From Bacteroides finegoldii DSM 17565 (GTDB lineage Bacteria; Bacteroidota; Bacteroidia; Bacteroidales; Bacteroidaceae), in NCBI RefSeq assembly GCF_000156195.1, contig NZ_GG688318.1:346810-387902 (forward strand): 41,093 nt of DNA, in the 5' to 3' direction. The translations under genes and the position numbers were made by a program. Below, one piece after another: positions 7,179 to 15,642 of the stretch. The notes beneath the pieces are model-generated. The model saw only the letters and a program-made list of their open reading frames with translations, was not told the DNA's origin and did no database searches. Each line of letters starts with the position of its first letter. Position 1 is the stretch's first letter.

Positions 7179-8018
7179 TCAATTTTTCCTTTCTTGTGTA
7201 TTTCTAAATTGTACTGCACTCTGTCCGCTTATATTTTTAAAGAAACGGCTGAAAGAAGCCTGATCCTCAAAACCTAGAATATCAGCAATCTCCTTTGCGC
7301 TTTTGTTGCTGTAAAGCAGAAGGCGTTTGGCTTCCGCTTCTACTCTCTCGTGAATCACTCGGAGCGGAGAGGGGAGTTTGCATGTGGAAAAGATATTCGA
7401 TAGTGTTTTGGGGGATTTGTGTAACATATCGGCATAATCCTGAACCTGTTTCTTCGTACGGAAATGCTCGTCAACTAGATTGTAGTATTGGCGTACGATT
7501 TCAAAGCCGGATTCTTTTTCGCGGGTGATATTCATACGGTTGCGTGCAATGCGCGTACATTGAATGATGAACCGTTTCAGCAGGATACGCAACATTTCTT
7601 CCTGCAAACTGTCAGTTACGGTGAACTCGTTTTCCAACGCTTCGGTGATGGTATCCAATTCCTTGCGTTCTTGCTCATTCAGCATGAAGCGGATCAGATG
7701 GGACGAACCGTTGAATAGGAAACCGCTGCATGATACTTCATGATCATTTCCATAAATACAATAGAAGTTGCTGTTGAATAGGAGGGTCAGGTATTCACCG
7801 TCGATTGATTTGAATTCGAGGTGTTGCAGATGGGTAAGTGAGATTACCTCATCCTTGACCAATACCATTTCCTGGTGGTCAATTTCTACCGTGATACTTC
7901 CGTTGCGCACCCATATAAACTTATAGAGTCCTTTTTCTCTTTGTAACGCTTTCTCTGTCAGATAAGAATCCGTGAGTGCAAGAGTGCCTTTTAGTTTTGT
8001 GTGATATTGTTGTAACAT
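7179..8018 (-). CDS. AraC-family transcriptional regulator
   Basis: The 279-aa protein has an N-terminal cupin-like sensor half (1-150) and a C-terminal double helix-turn-helix (about 175-275; NKSAKEIADILGFEDQASFSRFFKNISGQSAVQFR is the second HTH). The sensor half contains C87 and C97 in FYCIYGND and EVSCSG, possible redox or ligand residues. E. coli RclR, the rcl activator, is also AraC-family and senses HOCl through cysteines, but overall similarity could not be measured here. The gene starts 2 bp after the cdd stop behind a strong GGAGG ribosome site and ends 87 bp before rclC. It is therefore likely co-transcribed with cdd, and is the best candidate to control rclCA. Confidence 0.88.
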   Translation of the reverse strand: MLQQYHTKLKGTLALTDSYLTEKALQREKGLYKFIWVRNGSITVEIDHQEMVLVKDEVISLTHLQHLEFKSIDGEYLTLLFNSNFYCIYGNDHEVSCSGFLFNGSSHLIRFMLNEQERKELDTITEALENEFTVTDSLQEEMLRILLKRFIIQCTRIARNRMNITREKESGFEIVRQYYNLVDEHFRTKKQVQDYADMLHKSPKTLSNIFSTCKLPSPLRVIHERVEAEAKRLLLYSNKSAKEIADILGFEDQASFSRFFKNISGQSAVQFRNTQERKN

Positions 8019-8020
8019 AC

Positions 8021-8503
8021 TTATTCCTCCATAGCTGATGCATCAAATGATAGCGGTAGCAAATCACCTATATTCTTTATTTCGTAAATACATTCTTTGC
8101 CGTAGAGCAAGATACGTATTGGTTGCCCATAGCGTTTCTCCGTTTCCAGAATCACTTGTCGGCAGGCACCGCACGGAGGAATCGGTCGGTCTATAAAATC
8201 TTTTTCCGTTCTTGCTGCAATGGCAAGGGTAACGACCGGTTGGTCGGGATATTGGGAATTGGCATAGAACAGCGTGGTACGTTCCGCGCAAAGTCCCGAC
8301 GGGTAGGCGGCATTCTCTTGATTTGTTCCTGTTACGACAATTCCGTTGCCGAGAAGTACGGCAGCGCCTACCGAAAAATGCGAATAAGGGGAATAGCTGC
8401 GTGCTGTTGCATCTTTGGCGGTTTTAACGAGTGCCTGGTCGGCCTCATTCAGCTCATCATATTGATATACTTTAATCACTGCGGTAATTATGAGGTCTTT
8501 CAT
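8021..8503 (-). CDS. cdd: Cytidine deaminase
   Basis: The 160-aa homotetrameric-type cytidine deaminase converts cytidine and deoxycytidine to uridine forms in pyrimidine salvage. Zinc ligands C72, C111 and C114 and the proton-shuttle E74 are visible in the CAER and PCGACRQ motifs; NQENAAYPSG (61-70) is the usual substrate loop. A longer frame opens at 8602, but the ATG at 8503 is the start. A perfect -7 box lies at 8546-8539, so the upstream ATG would be outside the transcript, and residues before MKDLII look unrelated to the family. The araC gene follows after 2 bp. The glucosaminidase gene is divergent. Confidence 0.93.
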   Translation of the reverse strand: MKDLIITAVIKVYQYDELNEADQALVKTAKDATARSYSPYSHFSVGAAVLLGNGIVVTGTNQENAAYPSGLCAERTTLFYANSQYPDQPVVTLAIAARTEKDFIDRPIPPCGACRQVILETEKRYGQPIRILLYGKECIYEIKNIGDLLPLSFDASAMEE

Positions 8504-8538
8504 ACGCGTTACGGTATTGGTTTCTACAATTAATGTTA

Positions 8539-8546
8539 CAAAGTTA
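8539..8546 (-). promoter_or_regulatory. -7 box of cdd
   Basis: TAACTTTG on the minus strand matches TAnnTTTG exactly and ends 35 bp before the chosen cdd ATG, giving a leader of about 30 nt. It decides the start codon of cdd. Confidence 0.6.
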
Positions 8547-8614
8547 GGAAAGAGATTGATATTCCCAATTATTTTTCGGATTTTTGTGTCCTTATAATAC
8601 ATATCTGAATTAAA

Positions 8615-9520
8615 ATGGAGAACAAACTGTATAGACTTGTCTTTTTAGCCGTAGTTTTCTTCTTTGCCATAGGGATGCAAGCGCAGAGGCGGAATGCCCG
8701 CTATGTAGAATATATAAACAAGTATAGCGAGCTGGCTGTTGAACAAATGAAACTTCATAAGATTCCCGCTAGTATCACGTTGGCGCAGGGATTGCTGGAA
8801 AGTGGTGCAGGATATAGTCAGTTGGCGCGAAAGAGCAATAACCATTTTGGTATCAAATGTGGCAGCAGTTGGCGGGGGCGCAGCGTCCGTCATGATGACG
8901 ATGCGCGCAATGAATGTTTTCGTGCTTATAAGCGTCCGCGTGATTCTTACGAAGACCATTCCGATTTTCTTCGAAGAGGAGCCCGTTATGCCTTCCTTTT
9001 CAAACTTGATATTACCGATTATAAAGGATGGGCGCGCGGATTGAAGAAAGCGGGATACGCAACTGACCCTTCCTATGCTAACCGTTTGATTACGATTATC
9101 GAAGATTACGATCTCTACAAATATGACCGCAAAGGTGTTTATTCGGAACGTAAGTTACGCAAAAATCCTTGGCTGATGAATCCTCATCAGGTATATATTG
9201 CCAATGATATTGCCTATATCGTTGCCCGTAACGGCGATACCTTTAAAGATTTAGGTAAGGAGTTTGATATTAGTTGGAAGAAGCTTGTGAAATACAATGA
9301 TCTGCAACGTGATTATACGTTAGTAGAAGGAGATATTATCTATCTGAAGAGCAAGAAGAAAAAGGCTTCCAAACCTTATACCGTATATATTGTAAAAGAT
9401 GGAGATTCCATGCACGGCATCTCTCAAAAATACGGTATCCGCCTTAAGAATCTGTATAAGATGAATCGTAAGGATGGCGAATATGTCCCCGAAGTAGGAG
9501 ACCGTTTGCGTCTGCGGTAG
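8615..9520 (+). CDS. Secreted LysM glucosaminidase (peptidoglycan hydrolase)
   Basis: The 301-aa protein begins with a signal peptide (1-23, cleavage near MQAQ). A glucosaminidase domain of the FlgJ/Atl type (about 28-170) follows, with the catalytic glutamate E62 in LLESGAGYS and the conserved NNHFGIK (75-81). Two LysM domains (about 200-250 and 255-301) bind peptidoglycan glycan strands. It likely cuts between GlcNAc and MurNAc in the periplasm or at the cell surface during wall turnover. A pseudogene begins immediately after the stop, so this gene may sit at a deletion breakpoint, but the second LysM is complete. Confidence 0.9.
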   Translation: MENKLYRLVFLAVVFFFAIGMQAQRRNARYVEYINKYSELAVEQMKLHKIPASITLAQGLLESGAGYSQLARKSNNHFGIKCGSSWRGRSVRHDDDARNECFRAYKRPRDSYEDHSDFLRRGARYAFLFKLDITDYKGWARGLKKAGYATDPSYANRLITIIEDYDLYKYDRKGVYSERKLRKNPWLMNPHQVYIANDIAYIVARNGDTFKDLGKEFDISWKKLVKYNDLQRDYTLVEGDIIYLKSKKKKASKPYTVYIVKDGDSMHGISQKYGIRLKNLYKMNRKDGEYVPEVGDRLRLR

Positions 9521-9521
9521 G

Positions 9522-10097
9522 TTACTGTTTGATAAAAAAGAATTGCCGAATGACTATCCGGATATGCCTAGCAGCCTGATGCACATATATTTGATAGAAG
9601 CGGGACCGAGATTACTTGCCGGGATGTCGGAGGATTCGTCATTGCACGCAGAAAAATTTCTTCGTGAGATGGAAGTGAATATTTTGCTGAATAAACGAGT
9701 GATAGACTATCGCGACCATAAAGTTATACTCGAAGATGGAATAGAAATCGCTACACGTACTTTTATTTGGGTAAGTGGTGTTACCGGAGTAACTATCGGT
9801 AACATGAACCCATCGTTGATAGGTCGTGGCGGACGTATTTGGGGCTCTATGGCGACAGTAGGACGTAATCGTGCTGTTGCGGAATTTAGTAAAGTGCAGA
9901 TGCAAGGCTGGTTGGCTTGGGTTATGTGATTGGTAGTTCATCTGCGTTCCATTCTTGGAGTGCGTAACAAGGTGGTCGTGCTTCTTAACTGGATATGGAA
10001 TTATTTCACTTATGATCAATCTATGCGTATGATTGTCTATGTGCGAAAAGCAAAAGAAATTCGTGACCGGGAAAAGGTGGAGGCAACTACTCATTAG
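9522..10097 (+). pseudogene. Decayed type II NADH:quinone oxidoreductase (ndh)
   Basis: Translation in one frame from just after the glucosaminidase stop gives LPNDYPDM, IYLIEAGPRLLAGMSE and TFIWVSGVTG, the NAD-domain middle of NDH-2. It then jumps from GRGGRI to GSMATVGRNRAVAEF, skipping about 70 residues that normally hold the second FAD motif (AIGD). After WLAWVM an in-frame TGA (9927-9929), where family members have tryptophan, interrupts it. Beyond the stop, the membrane-anchor tail VHLRSILGVRNKVVVLLNW and YFTYDQ continues to TAG 10095-10097. The N-terminal FAD half is missing. Three lesions make this a clear pseudogene. The first 128 codons could be read from a TTG at 9543, but such a product would lack both FAD motifs. 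Confidence 0.9.
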
Positions 10098-10184
10098 GGC
10101 AGGATTTGCTGTCGGAAGATCAGTAGCCTTTCCATCATACATAACCGGATACAGCTTTGTGGAAGGAATAAAAATATAGGGCTA

Positions 10185-10239
10185 TTTGCATTGTTTTCAA
10201 TATAATAACTTATCTTTGTACGCATAATATTGAAAACAA
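10185..10239 (+). promoter_or_regulatory. Promoter inside a perfect 13-bp palindrome
   Basis: TATCTTTG (10211-10218) is a perfect -7 box with a possible -33 TTTG at 10185-10188. Two perfect inverted 13-bp arms flank it: TTGTTTTCAATAT (10191-10203) and ATATTGAAAACAA (10227-10239). The centre falls on the -7 box, as expected for an operator of a dimeric repressor or autoregulator of the kinase gene that follows. Apart from this and the pseudogene tail, 10098-10254 shows nothing else. Confidence 0.6.
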
Positions 10240-10254
10240 CGCTGGCTTTTGCTT

Positions 10255-12864
10255 ATGAATCGACGATATTGCTGTTTGTTTGTAGTTCTCTTTTGGGCTG
10301 TTCTTATTCAGGCGGCAGCTACGGAACGTACATTCAATATACTTTTTCTACAATCTTATACAGCGCAGACTCCTTGGCATAGCAGCCTAAACCAAGGATT
10401 GGCAAAAGGATTCAGAGAGAGTGGGATAAAGGTGAATATTACAACAGAATATCTGGATGCCGATTTTTGGACATTCCGGTCGGAGAAGGTAATCATGCGC
10501 CGCTTTTGTGAACGTGCCCGTGAAAGGAAGACCGATTTGATTGTTACGGCAAGTGATGAGGCCTTTTACACGCTTTTTGCCTGTGGCGATTCGTTGCCCT
10601 TGCAGATTCCGGTAGTGTTTTTCGATATTAAATATCCTGATGAAAAATTGATTGCTGCCCATCCTAATGTTTGCGGGTTTATTGCCAATCCTGACTTTGA
10701 TGTGATTCTCCGTCAGGCTCAGAAAATATTTCCTTTACGGAAAGAAGTGCTTTGTGTGATAGACAATAGTTTTCTGAGTGCAAGGGGGCTTAATGACTTT
10801 CAAGAGGAGTGGGACATCTTTCAGAAAGATCATCCGGATTATGATATGAAAATCTATAATACCCAGAATCATACGACCAGTCATATTATTGCAGCTATTT
10901 GTTATCCGCGTAACAGTCACGGGCGTCTTGTCATAGCTCCTAAATGGTCTCCTTTCCTCTCATTTGTCGGGAAGAATTCTAAAGCTCCTGTGTTTGCAAG
11001 CCAGAATGTGGGGCTGACTAATGGTGTATTCTGTGCCTATGACAGTGATGCTTATACTTCGGCATTATTGGCTGGGCAAAAGGCTTCTCAAGTATTGAAG
11101 GGGACATCTCCACAAGAAATAGGAGTAACGGAAAGCAAGCAGGGATTTATATATGATTATAAGCAATTGGATTTCTTCTACGTTGATCCTGATAAGGTAG
11201 CCTCAAGTGGAATAATTGTCAATGAACCTTATTGGGAGAAGTATAAATTCCTATTTATTCTTCTTTATCCGTCTATTTTGGCGTTGTTGGTTGTTTCCGT
11301 CGTATGGCTGATGAGGGTTAACCGGCGCGAATCTAAACGGCGGATTCAAGCACAAACCCGTTTATTGGTGCAGAATAAGTTGGTAGAACAGCGTAATGAG
11401 TTTGATAATATTTTCCATTCTATCCGCGATGGGGTGATAACGTATGATACTGATTTGCATATTCATTTTACGAATAGTTCTCTGCTGAAAATGCTCCATT
11501 TGCCTAGCGAGGCGGGAGGACGTGTTTATGAAGGGATGATGGCAGGCAGTATTTTCAATATATATAATGAGGGGCAGGATATTCTTCATAAGATGTTGAA
11601 ACAAGTGGCCAGCACAGGGGAGAGCGTGCAGATACCTCAGGGTTCTTTTATGAAAGAGGTGCATAGCGATAAGTATTTCCCGGTGTCTGGAGAAATTGTA
11701 CCTATCCGTTCAAGGGGTATGATTACCGGTATGGCGTTTTCCGCCCGGAATATTTCGGATGAAGAAATGCAAAAACGTTTTTTTGATATGGCGATGGATG
11801 AAAGTTCCATTTATCCGTGGCAATTCGATGTGGAAACAAATTGTTTCATCTTTCCTCAAGGCTTTTTGACACGTCTGGGATATGAAGAATCGGTTACGAT
11901 AATTTCACGTGAGGATATGGAGCGGACGGTTCATCCGGACGATTTGAAGGAAGTGAAACTGTTATTTGACAGGGCGCTGACCGGAGAAGATACGAATACG
12001 CGCCTGAACTTCCGTCAACGTAACGCCGATGGTGAATACGAGTGGTGGGAATACCGTTCTTCCGTTATCACAGGATTGACGCAAGACTCGCTGTATAATA
12101 TATTAGGTGTCTGTCAAAGTATTCAGCGATATAAGACGGCCGAACAGGAAATGAGGGAAGCGCGTGATAAAGCTCTTCAGACCGATAAACTGAAATCAGC
12201 CTTCCTTGCCAATATGAGCCATGAGATTCGTACTCCATTGAATGCTATTGTTGGTTTCTCTGATTTACTGAGTGATACAAGTGGGTTTACAACAGAAGAA
12301 GTTGCTCAGTTTATTGCGACTATTAATAAAAATTGTGGTTTGCTGTTGGCATTGATTAATGATATTCTTGACTTGTCCCGTATAGAGTCAGGTACGATGG
12401 AATTTATCTTTGCGGAACATAACTTACCTCTGCTGTTGAAGACTGTTCACGATTCGCAACGGTTGAATATGCCTCCGGGAGTGGAACTGCTGCTACGTAT
12501 GCCCGAAGGGGATAAAAAGTACCTTCAGACAGATAACGTACGCCTGCAACAGGTAGTGAATAATCTGATTAATAATGCGGCTAAGTTTACATTCAGCGGT
12601 TCTATCACTTTCGGTTATGAAGAAGAGGAAGAGCCCGGATATACCCGTATCTTTGTAGAAGATACCGGAGTCGGCATTTCGGAAGAAGGTATCCGGCACA
12701 TCTTTGAACGGTTCTATAAAGTTGATAATTTCACACAAGGGGCAGGATTGGGATTGAGTATCTGTCAAACAATTGTCGAGCGTTTAAAAGGAACTATCTC
12801 TGTAACTTCCGAAGTGGGTAAGGGAACCCGTTTCACTGTGCGCCTTCCCGATTATTGCGAATAA
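10255..12864 (+). CDS. Membrane sensor histidine kinase with periplasmic ABC-type binding domain
   Basis: The 869-aa protein starts at ATG 10255; a TTG two codons upstream is also in frame. A signal/anchor segment (3-20) is followed by a periplasmic domain (about 24-325) resembling ABC_sub_bind solute-binding proteins (NILFLQSYTAQTPWHSSL, VVFFDIKYP). One transmembrane helix (about 331-355) leads to two PAS-like domains (about 380-500 and 510-635). The HisKA motif SHEIRTPLNAIVGF contains phosphoacceptor H656, and the HATPase motifs are NNAAKFT, DTGVGIS and GLGLSI. The protein ends after the ATPase domain, so it has no receiver, and no response-regulator gene lies next to it. It probably senses a small ligand in the periplasm and signals to a distant regulator. 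It has its own promoter. Confidence 0.88.
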   Translation: MNRRYCCLFVVLFWAVLIQAAATERTFNILFLQSYTAQTPWHSSLNQGLAKGFRESGIKVNITTEYLDADFWTFRSEKVIMRRFCERARERKTDLIVTASDEAFYTLFACGDSLPLQIPVVFFDIKYPDEKLIAAHPNVCGFIANPDFDVILRQAQKIFPLRKEVLCVIDNSFLSARGLNDFQEEWDIFQKDHPDYDMKIYNTQNHTTSHIIAAICYPRNSHGRLVIAPKWSPFLSFVGKNSKAPVFASQNVGLTNGVFCAYDSDAYTSALLAGQKASQVLKGTSPQEIGVTESKQGFIYDYKQLDFFYVDPDKVASSGIIVNEPYWEKYKFLFILLYPSILALLVVSVVWLMRVNRRESKRRIQAQTRLLVQNKLVEQRNEFDNIFHSIRDGVITYDTDLHIHFTNSSLLKMLHLPSEAGGRVYEGMMAGSIFNIYNEGQDILHKMLKQVASTGESVQIPQGSFMKEVHSDKYFPVSGEIVPIRSRGMITGMAFSARNISDEEMQKRFFDMAMDESSIYPWQFDVETNCFIFPQGFLTRLGYEESVTIISREDMERTVHPDDLKEVKLLFDRALTGEDTNTRLNFRQRNADGEYEWWEYRSSVITGLTQDSLYNILGVCQSIQRYKTAEQEMREARDKALQTDKLKSAFLANMSHEIRTPLNAIVGFSDLLSDTSGFTTEEVAQFIATINKNCGLLLALINDILDLSRIESGTMEFIFAEHNLPLLLKTVHDSQRLNMPPGVELLLRMPEGDKKYLQTDNVRLQQVVNNLINNAAKFTFSGSITFGYEEEEEPGYTRIFVEDTGVGISEEGIRHIFERFYKVDNFTQGAGLGLSICQTIVERLKGTISVTSEVGKGTRFTVRLPDYCE

Positions 12865-12944
12865 ATCGGACTGTTCTTCTTTGATTGTGTCAAATAAGAA
12901 CACTTCTTCCGTCAAACAGACCTTTTTTTGTCCTTAAATACCTG

Positions 12945-12952
12945 TACCTTTG
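12945..12952 (+). promoter_or_regulatory. -7 box of the DUF5686 gene
   Basis: TACCTTTG matches TAnnTTTG exactly and sits 29 bp before the ATG at 12982. No well-spaced -33 element was found. Confidence 0.5.
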
Positions 12953-12981
12953 TCCCGCTCAATTCAATAGGATTTTAAGGT

Positions 12982-15534
12982 ATGAGACTAATCGTAAAAG
13001 GTACACTGACGCTCTTTCTTTTATTGTTAATCAGTATTCCTCTAAGCGCACAGTATGTAGTGCAAGGAGTGGTGACTGATTCTCTGACAAAAGAACCTCT
13101 ACCTTATGCATCTGTACGTTTGAAAGACACGACTGAGGGAACTACGACCGGCAGTGATGGACGCTTTTATTTCAAGACCAACCGTTCCGAAGCAATTCTT
13201 GTGATATCGGTCATCGGCTATAACGAAAATAGTCGGAGGATTTATCCAGCCCGTAATTTATCCTACAAAGTAGCGCTTGCACCTACTGCTTATGACCTTT
13301 CTGAAGTCGTGGTAAAACCCAAACGAGAACGTTACCGGAAAAAAGATAATCCGGCAGTGGAGTTTGTTCGTCGGATGATTGAGGGTCGTGATAATTATTC
13401 TCCAAATGAAAAAGATTTTTGGCAACGCGAACGTTATGAGAAGACTACTTTCGCGCTGAATAATTTTGATGAAGAGAAGCAGAAGAAATGGTTATATCGT
13501 AAATTTGATTTTCTTACCGAGTATATAGATACTTCTGCCGTCACCGGTAAACCTATTCTTACCGTATCAGCCCGAGAGTTGCTTGCTACGGACTATTATC
13601 GGAAATCTCCCCGCTCCGAGAAACAATGGGTGAAAGGACGCAAACAGGCGGGTGTTGATGAGTTCCTTTCCAAACAAGGGATGCAGGCTGCTATCAACGA
13701 AGTTTTCAAGGATGTGGATATTTACGAAAATAACATTTCCCTGTTTACCAATAAGTTTGTCAGTCCACTGTCCCGAATTGGTACGGGATTCTATAAGTAT
13801 TATCTGATGGATACATTGCAGATAGCCGGTGAACCTTGTGTGGATCTGGCTTTCACCCCATTTAACTCCGAGTCTTTCGGATTCAACGGACATCTGTATG
13901 TAGTGCTCGACTCTACTTATTTTGTCAAACGTGCCGTGTTCAACTTTCCCAAAAAGATAAACCTGAATTTTGTAGACTATATGTTGCTCGAACAGGAATT
14001 CAAACGTGCCGAAGACGGTACGCGCCTACTCGATCATGAAAGCATTACGGTTGAATTTAAGTTGACCGAAGGGCAGGATGGGATCTTTGCCCGTCGTGTG
14101 GCGGATTATAGCAATTATACATTTGCACCGACTGCAGAAGCCGACAAGGCTTTCACCAAGCCGGAACGTATCATTGAAGAAACGGAGGCTTTGGCGCGTT
14201 CCGAATCTTTTTGGGCGGAGAATCGCCCGGAAGCCGCTATCTCGCAACAAGAAAATTCGGTAGATCACTTGATGGCACAGTTGCGCAGTTATCCGGTCTA
14301 TTATTGGACAGAGAAGGTGCTTTCTATCCTCTTTACCGGATATATCCCGACCTCTAAGGAAGCGCCTCTTTTCTATATTGGCCCGATGAACGCCACTATT
14401 AGCGGTAATACACTCGAAGGTCCCCGTATTCGTGCCGGAGGGATGACAACTGCCTGGCTTAATCCTCATCTGTTTGCAAAAGGGTACATTGCGTACGGTT
14501 TTAAGGATGAACGTGTGAAAGGATTGGCGGAACTGGAATATTCGTTCAAAAAGAAAAAAGAATATGCTAACGAATTTCCTATTCACTCTTTGAAGTTACA
14601 TTACGAGTCTGATGTCAACCAATATGGACAAAACTACCTGTATACGAGTAAAGATAATGTGTTTCTAGCTTTGAAACGTGAAAAGGATGACCGTATCGGT
14701 TATTTCAAACAGGCGGAAATGACCTATACCAATGAATTCTATTCGGGCTTTTCTTTCCAATTGACAGCCCGCAGGCGGACGGATGAGTCTTCGTATCTGA
14801 TTCCTTTTCTGCGAAAAGAAGGCGACGTTTATACTCCGGTCAAGGGTTTTTCTACCAGTGCGGCTGAGTTGAAGTTGCGTTATGCCCCTAATGAGAAGTT
14901 TTTCCAAACTCAATGGAACCGTTTCCCCGTTTCGTTGGATGCACCTGTCTTTACCTTATCGCATACTATTGCCGGTAAGGGTATTTTAGGTAGCGATTAT
15001 ACATATAACCATACTGAGGCCGGTATCCAGAAGCGGTTCTGGTTTTCTGCTTTCGGCTATACGGATATTATTCTGAAAGCGGGTAAAGTGTGGAACAAAG
15101 TTCCTTTCCCCTTGTTAATCATGCCCAATGCCAACCTTTCTTATACCATTCAGCCTGAATCTTATTCATTGATGAATGCGATGGAATTTATGAATGACGA
15201 ATATTTCTCATGGGATGTTACCTATTTCCTCAACGGTTGGTTATTCAATCGTATTCCATTGTTAAAGAAGCTAAAATGGAGGGAGGTTGTCTCATGTCGC
15301 GGGTTGTATGGGCATTTAAGTGATAAGAACAATCCGGCCTTGAGTGATGGCTTGTTCGCTTTTCCGATAGCGAACACACAGTCAATGGGGAAAACACCAT
15401 ACGTGGAGGCGGGGATAGGTATTGAAAATATTCTCAAGGTATTACGCTTGGACTATGTGTGGAGGCTTACATACCGTGATGCACCCGGAATTGACAAATC
15501 AGGATTGAGGATAAGTCTCCACATGACCTTCTAA
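12982..15534 (+). CDS. DUF5686 outer-membrane protein with carboxypeptidase-like domain
   Basis: The 850-aa protein has a signal peptide (1-23, ending LSAQ). A CarboxypepD_reg-like beta-sandwich follows (about 24-105; VQGVVTDSLTKEPLPYASVRLKDT, typical of Bacteroidetes outer-membrane proteins). The long remainder matches DUF5686. Its alternating aromatic and polar strands and terminal phenylalanine (RISLHMTF) indicate an outer-membrane beta-barrel. Unlike SusC-type receptors it has no evident plug domain. The role of the family is unknown. The gene is monocistronic, 117 bp after the sensor kinase with its own -7 box, and is followed by the inositol-lipid operon from a separate promoter. A functional link with either is not shown. 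Confidence 0.85.
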   Translation: MRLIVKGTLTLFLLLLISIPLSAQYVVQGVVTDSLTKEPLPYASVRLKDTTEGTTTGSDGRFYFKTNRSEAILVISVIGYNENSRRIYPARNLSYKVALAPTAYDLSEVVVKPKRERYRKKDNPAVEFVRRMIEGRDNYSPNEKDFWQRERYEKTTFALNNFDEEKQKKWLYRKFDFLTEYIDTSAVTGKPILTVSARELLATDYYRKSPRSEKQWVKGRKQAGVDEFLSKQGMQAAINEVFKDVDIYENNISLFTNKFVSPLSRIGTGFYKYYLMDTLQIAGEPCVDLAFTPFNSESFGFNGHLYVVLDSTYFVKRAVFNFPKKINLNFVDYMLLEQEFKRAEDGTRLLDHESITVEFKLTEGQDGIFARRVADYSNYTFAPTAEADKAFTKPERIIEETEALARSESFWAENRPEAAISQQENSVDHLMAQLRSYPVYYWTEKVLSILFTGYIPTSKEAPLFYIGPMNATISGNTLEGPRIRAGGMTTAWLNPHLFAKGYIAYGFKDERVKGLAELEYSFKKKKEYANEFPIHSLKLHYESDVNQYGQNYLYTSKDNVFLALKREKDDRIGYFKQAEMTYTNEFYSGFSFQLTARRRTDESSYLIPFLRKEGDVYTPVKGFSTSAAELKLRYAPNEKFFQTQWNRFPVSLDAPVFTLSHTIAGKGILGSDYTYNHTEAGIQKRFWFSAFGYTDIILKAGKVWNKVPFPLLIMPNANLSYTIQPESYSLMNAMEFMNDEYFSWDVTYFLNGWLFNRIPLLKKLKWREVVSCRGLYGHLSDKNNPALSDGLFAFPIANTQSMGKTPYVEAGIGIENILKVLRLDYVWRLTYRDAPGIDKSGLRISLHMTF

Positions 15535-15601
15535 AAGTTAAATCCTGCTAATTGCCATGTTTATATGACAAATAAAGCTCGTTTTAATAATTAATTAATC
15601 T

Positions 15602-15609
15602 TATTTTTG
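15602..15609 (+). promoter_or_regulatory. -7 box of the inositol-lipid operon
   Basis: TATTTTTG matches TAnnTTTG exactly, 33 bp before the synthase ATG. No other such box was noticed at the junctions of the six genes, so this is likely the main promoter. Confidence 0.5.
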
Positions 15610-15642
15610 CAACAATTTTAGTTTAATTTTAATAGAATAGAA

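Noticed and set aside
8504..8602. N-terminal extension of cytidine deaminase
   Set aside because: A perfect -7 box lies inside it and the residues do not fit the family; the ATG at 8503 is preferred.
9543..9929. Intact 128-aa protein from a TTG start
   Set aside because: It is the middle of NDH-2 with an in-frame deletion, and the family sequence continues past its stop codon, so it is part of a pseudogene.
14026..14586. Long antisense open frame (186 codons) within the DUF5686 gene
   Set aside because: It is a shadow of the coding strand with no family similarity, promoter or ribosome site.
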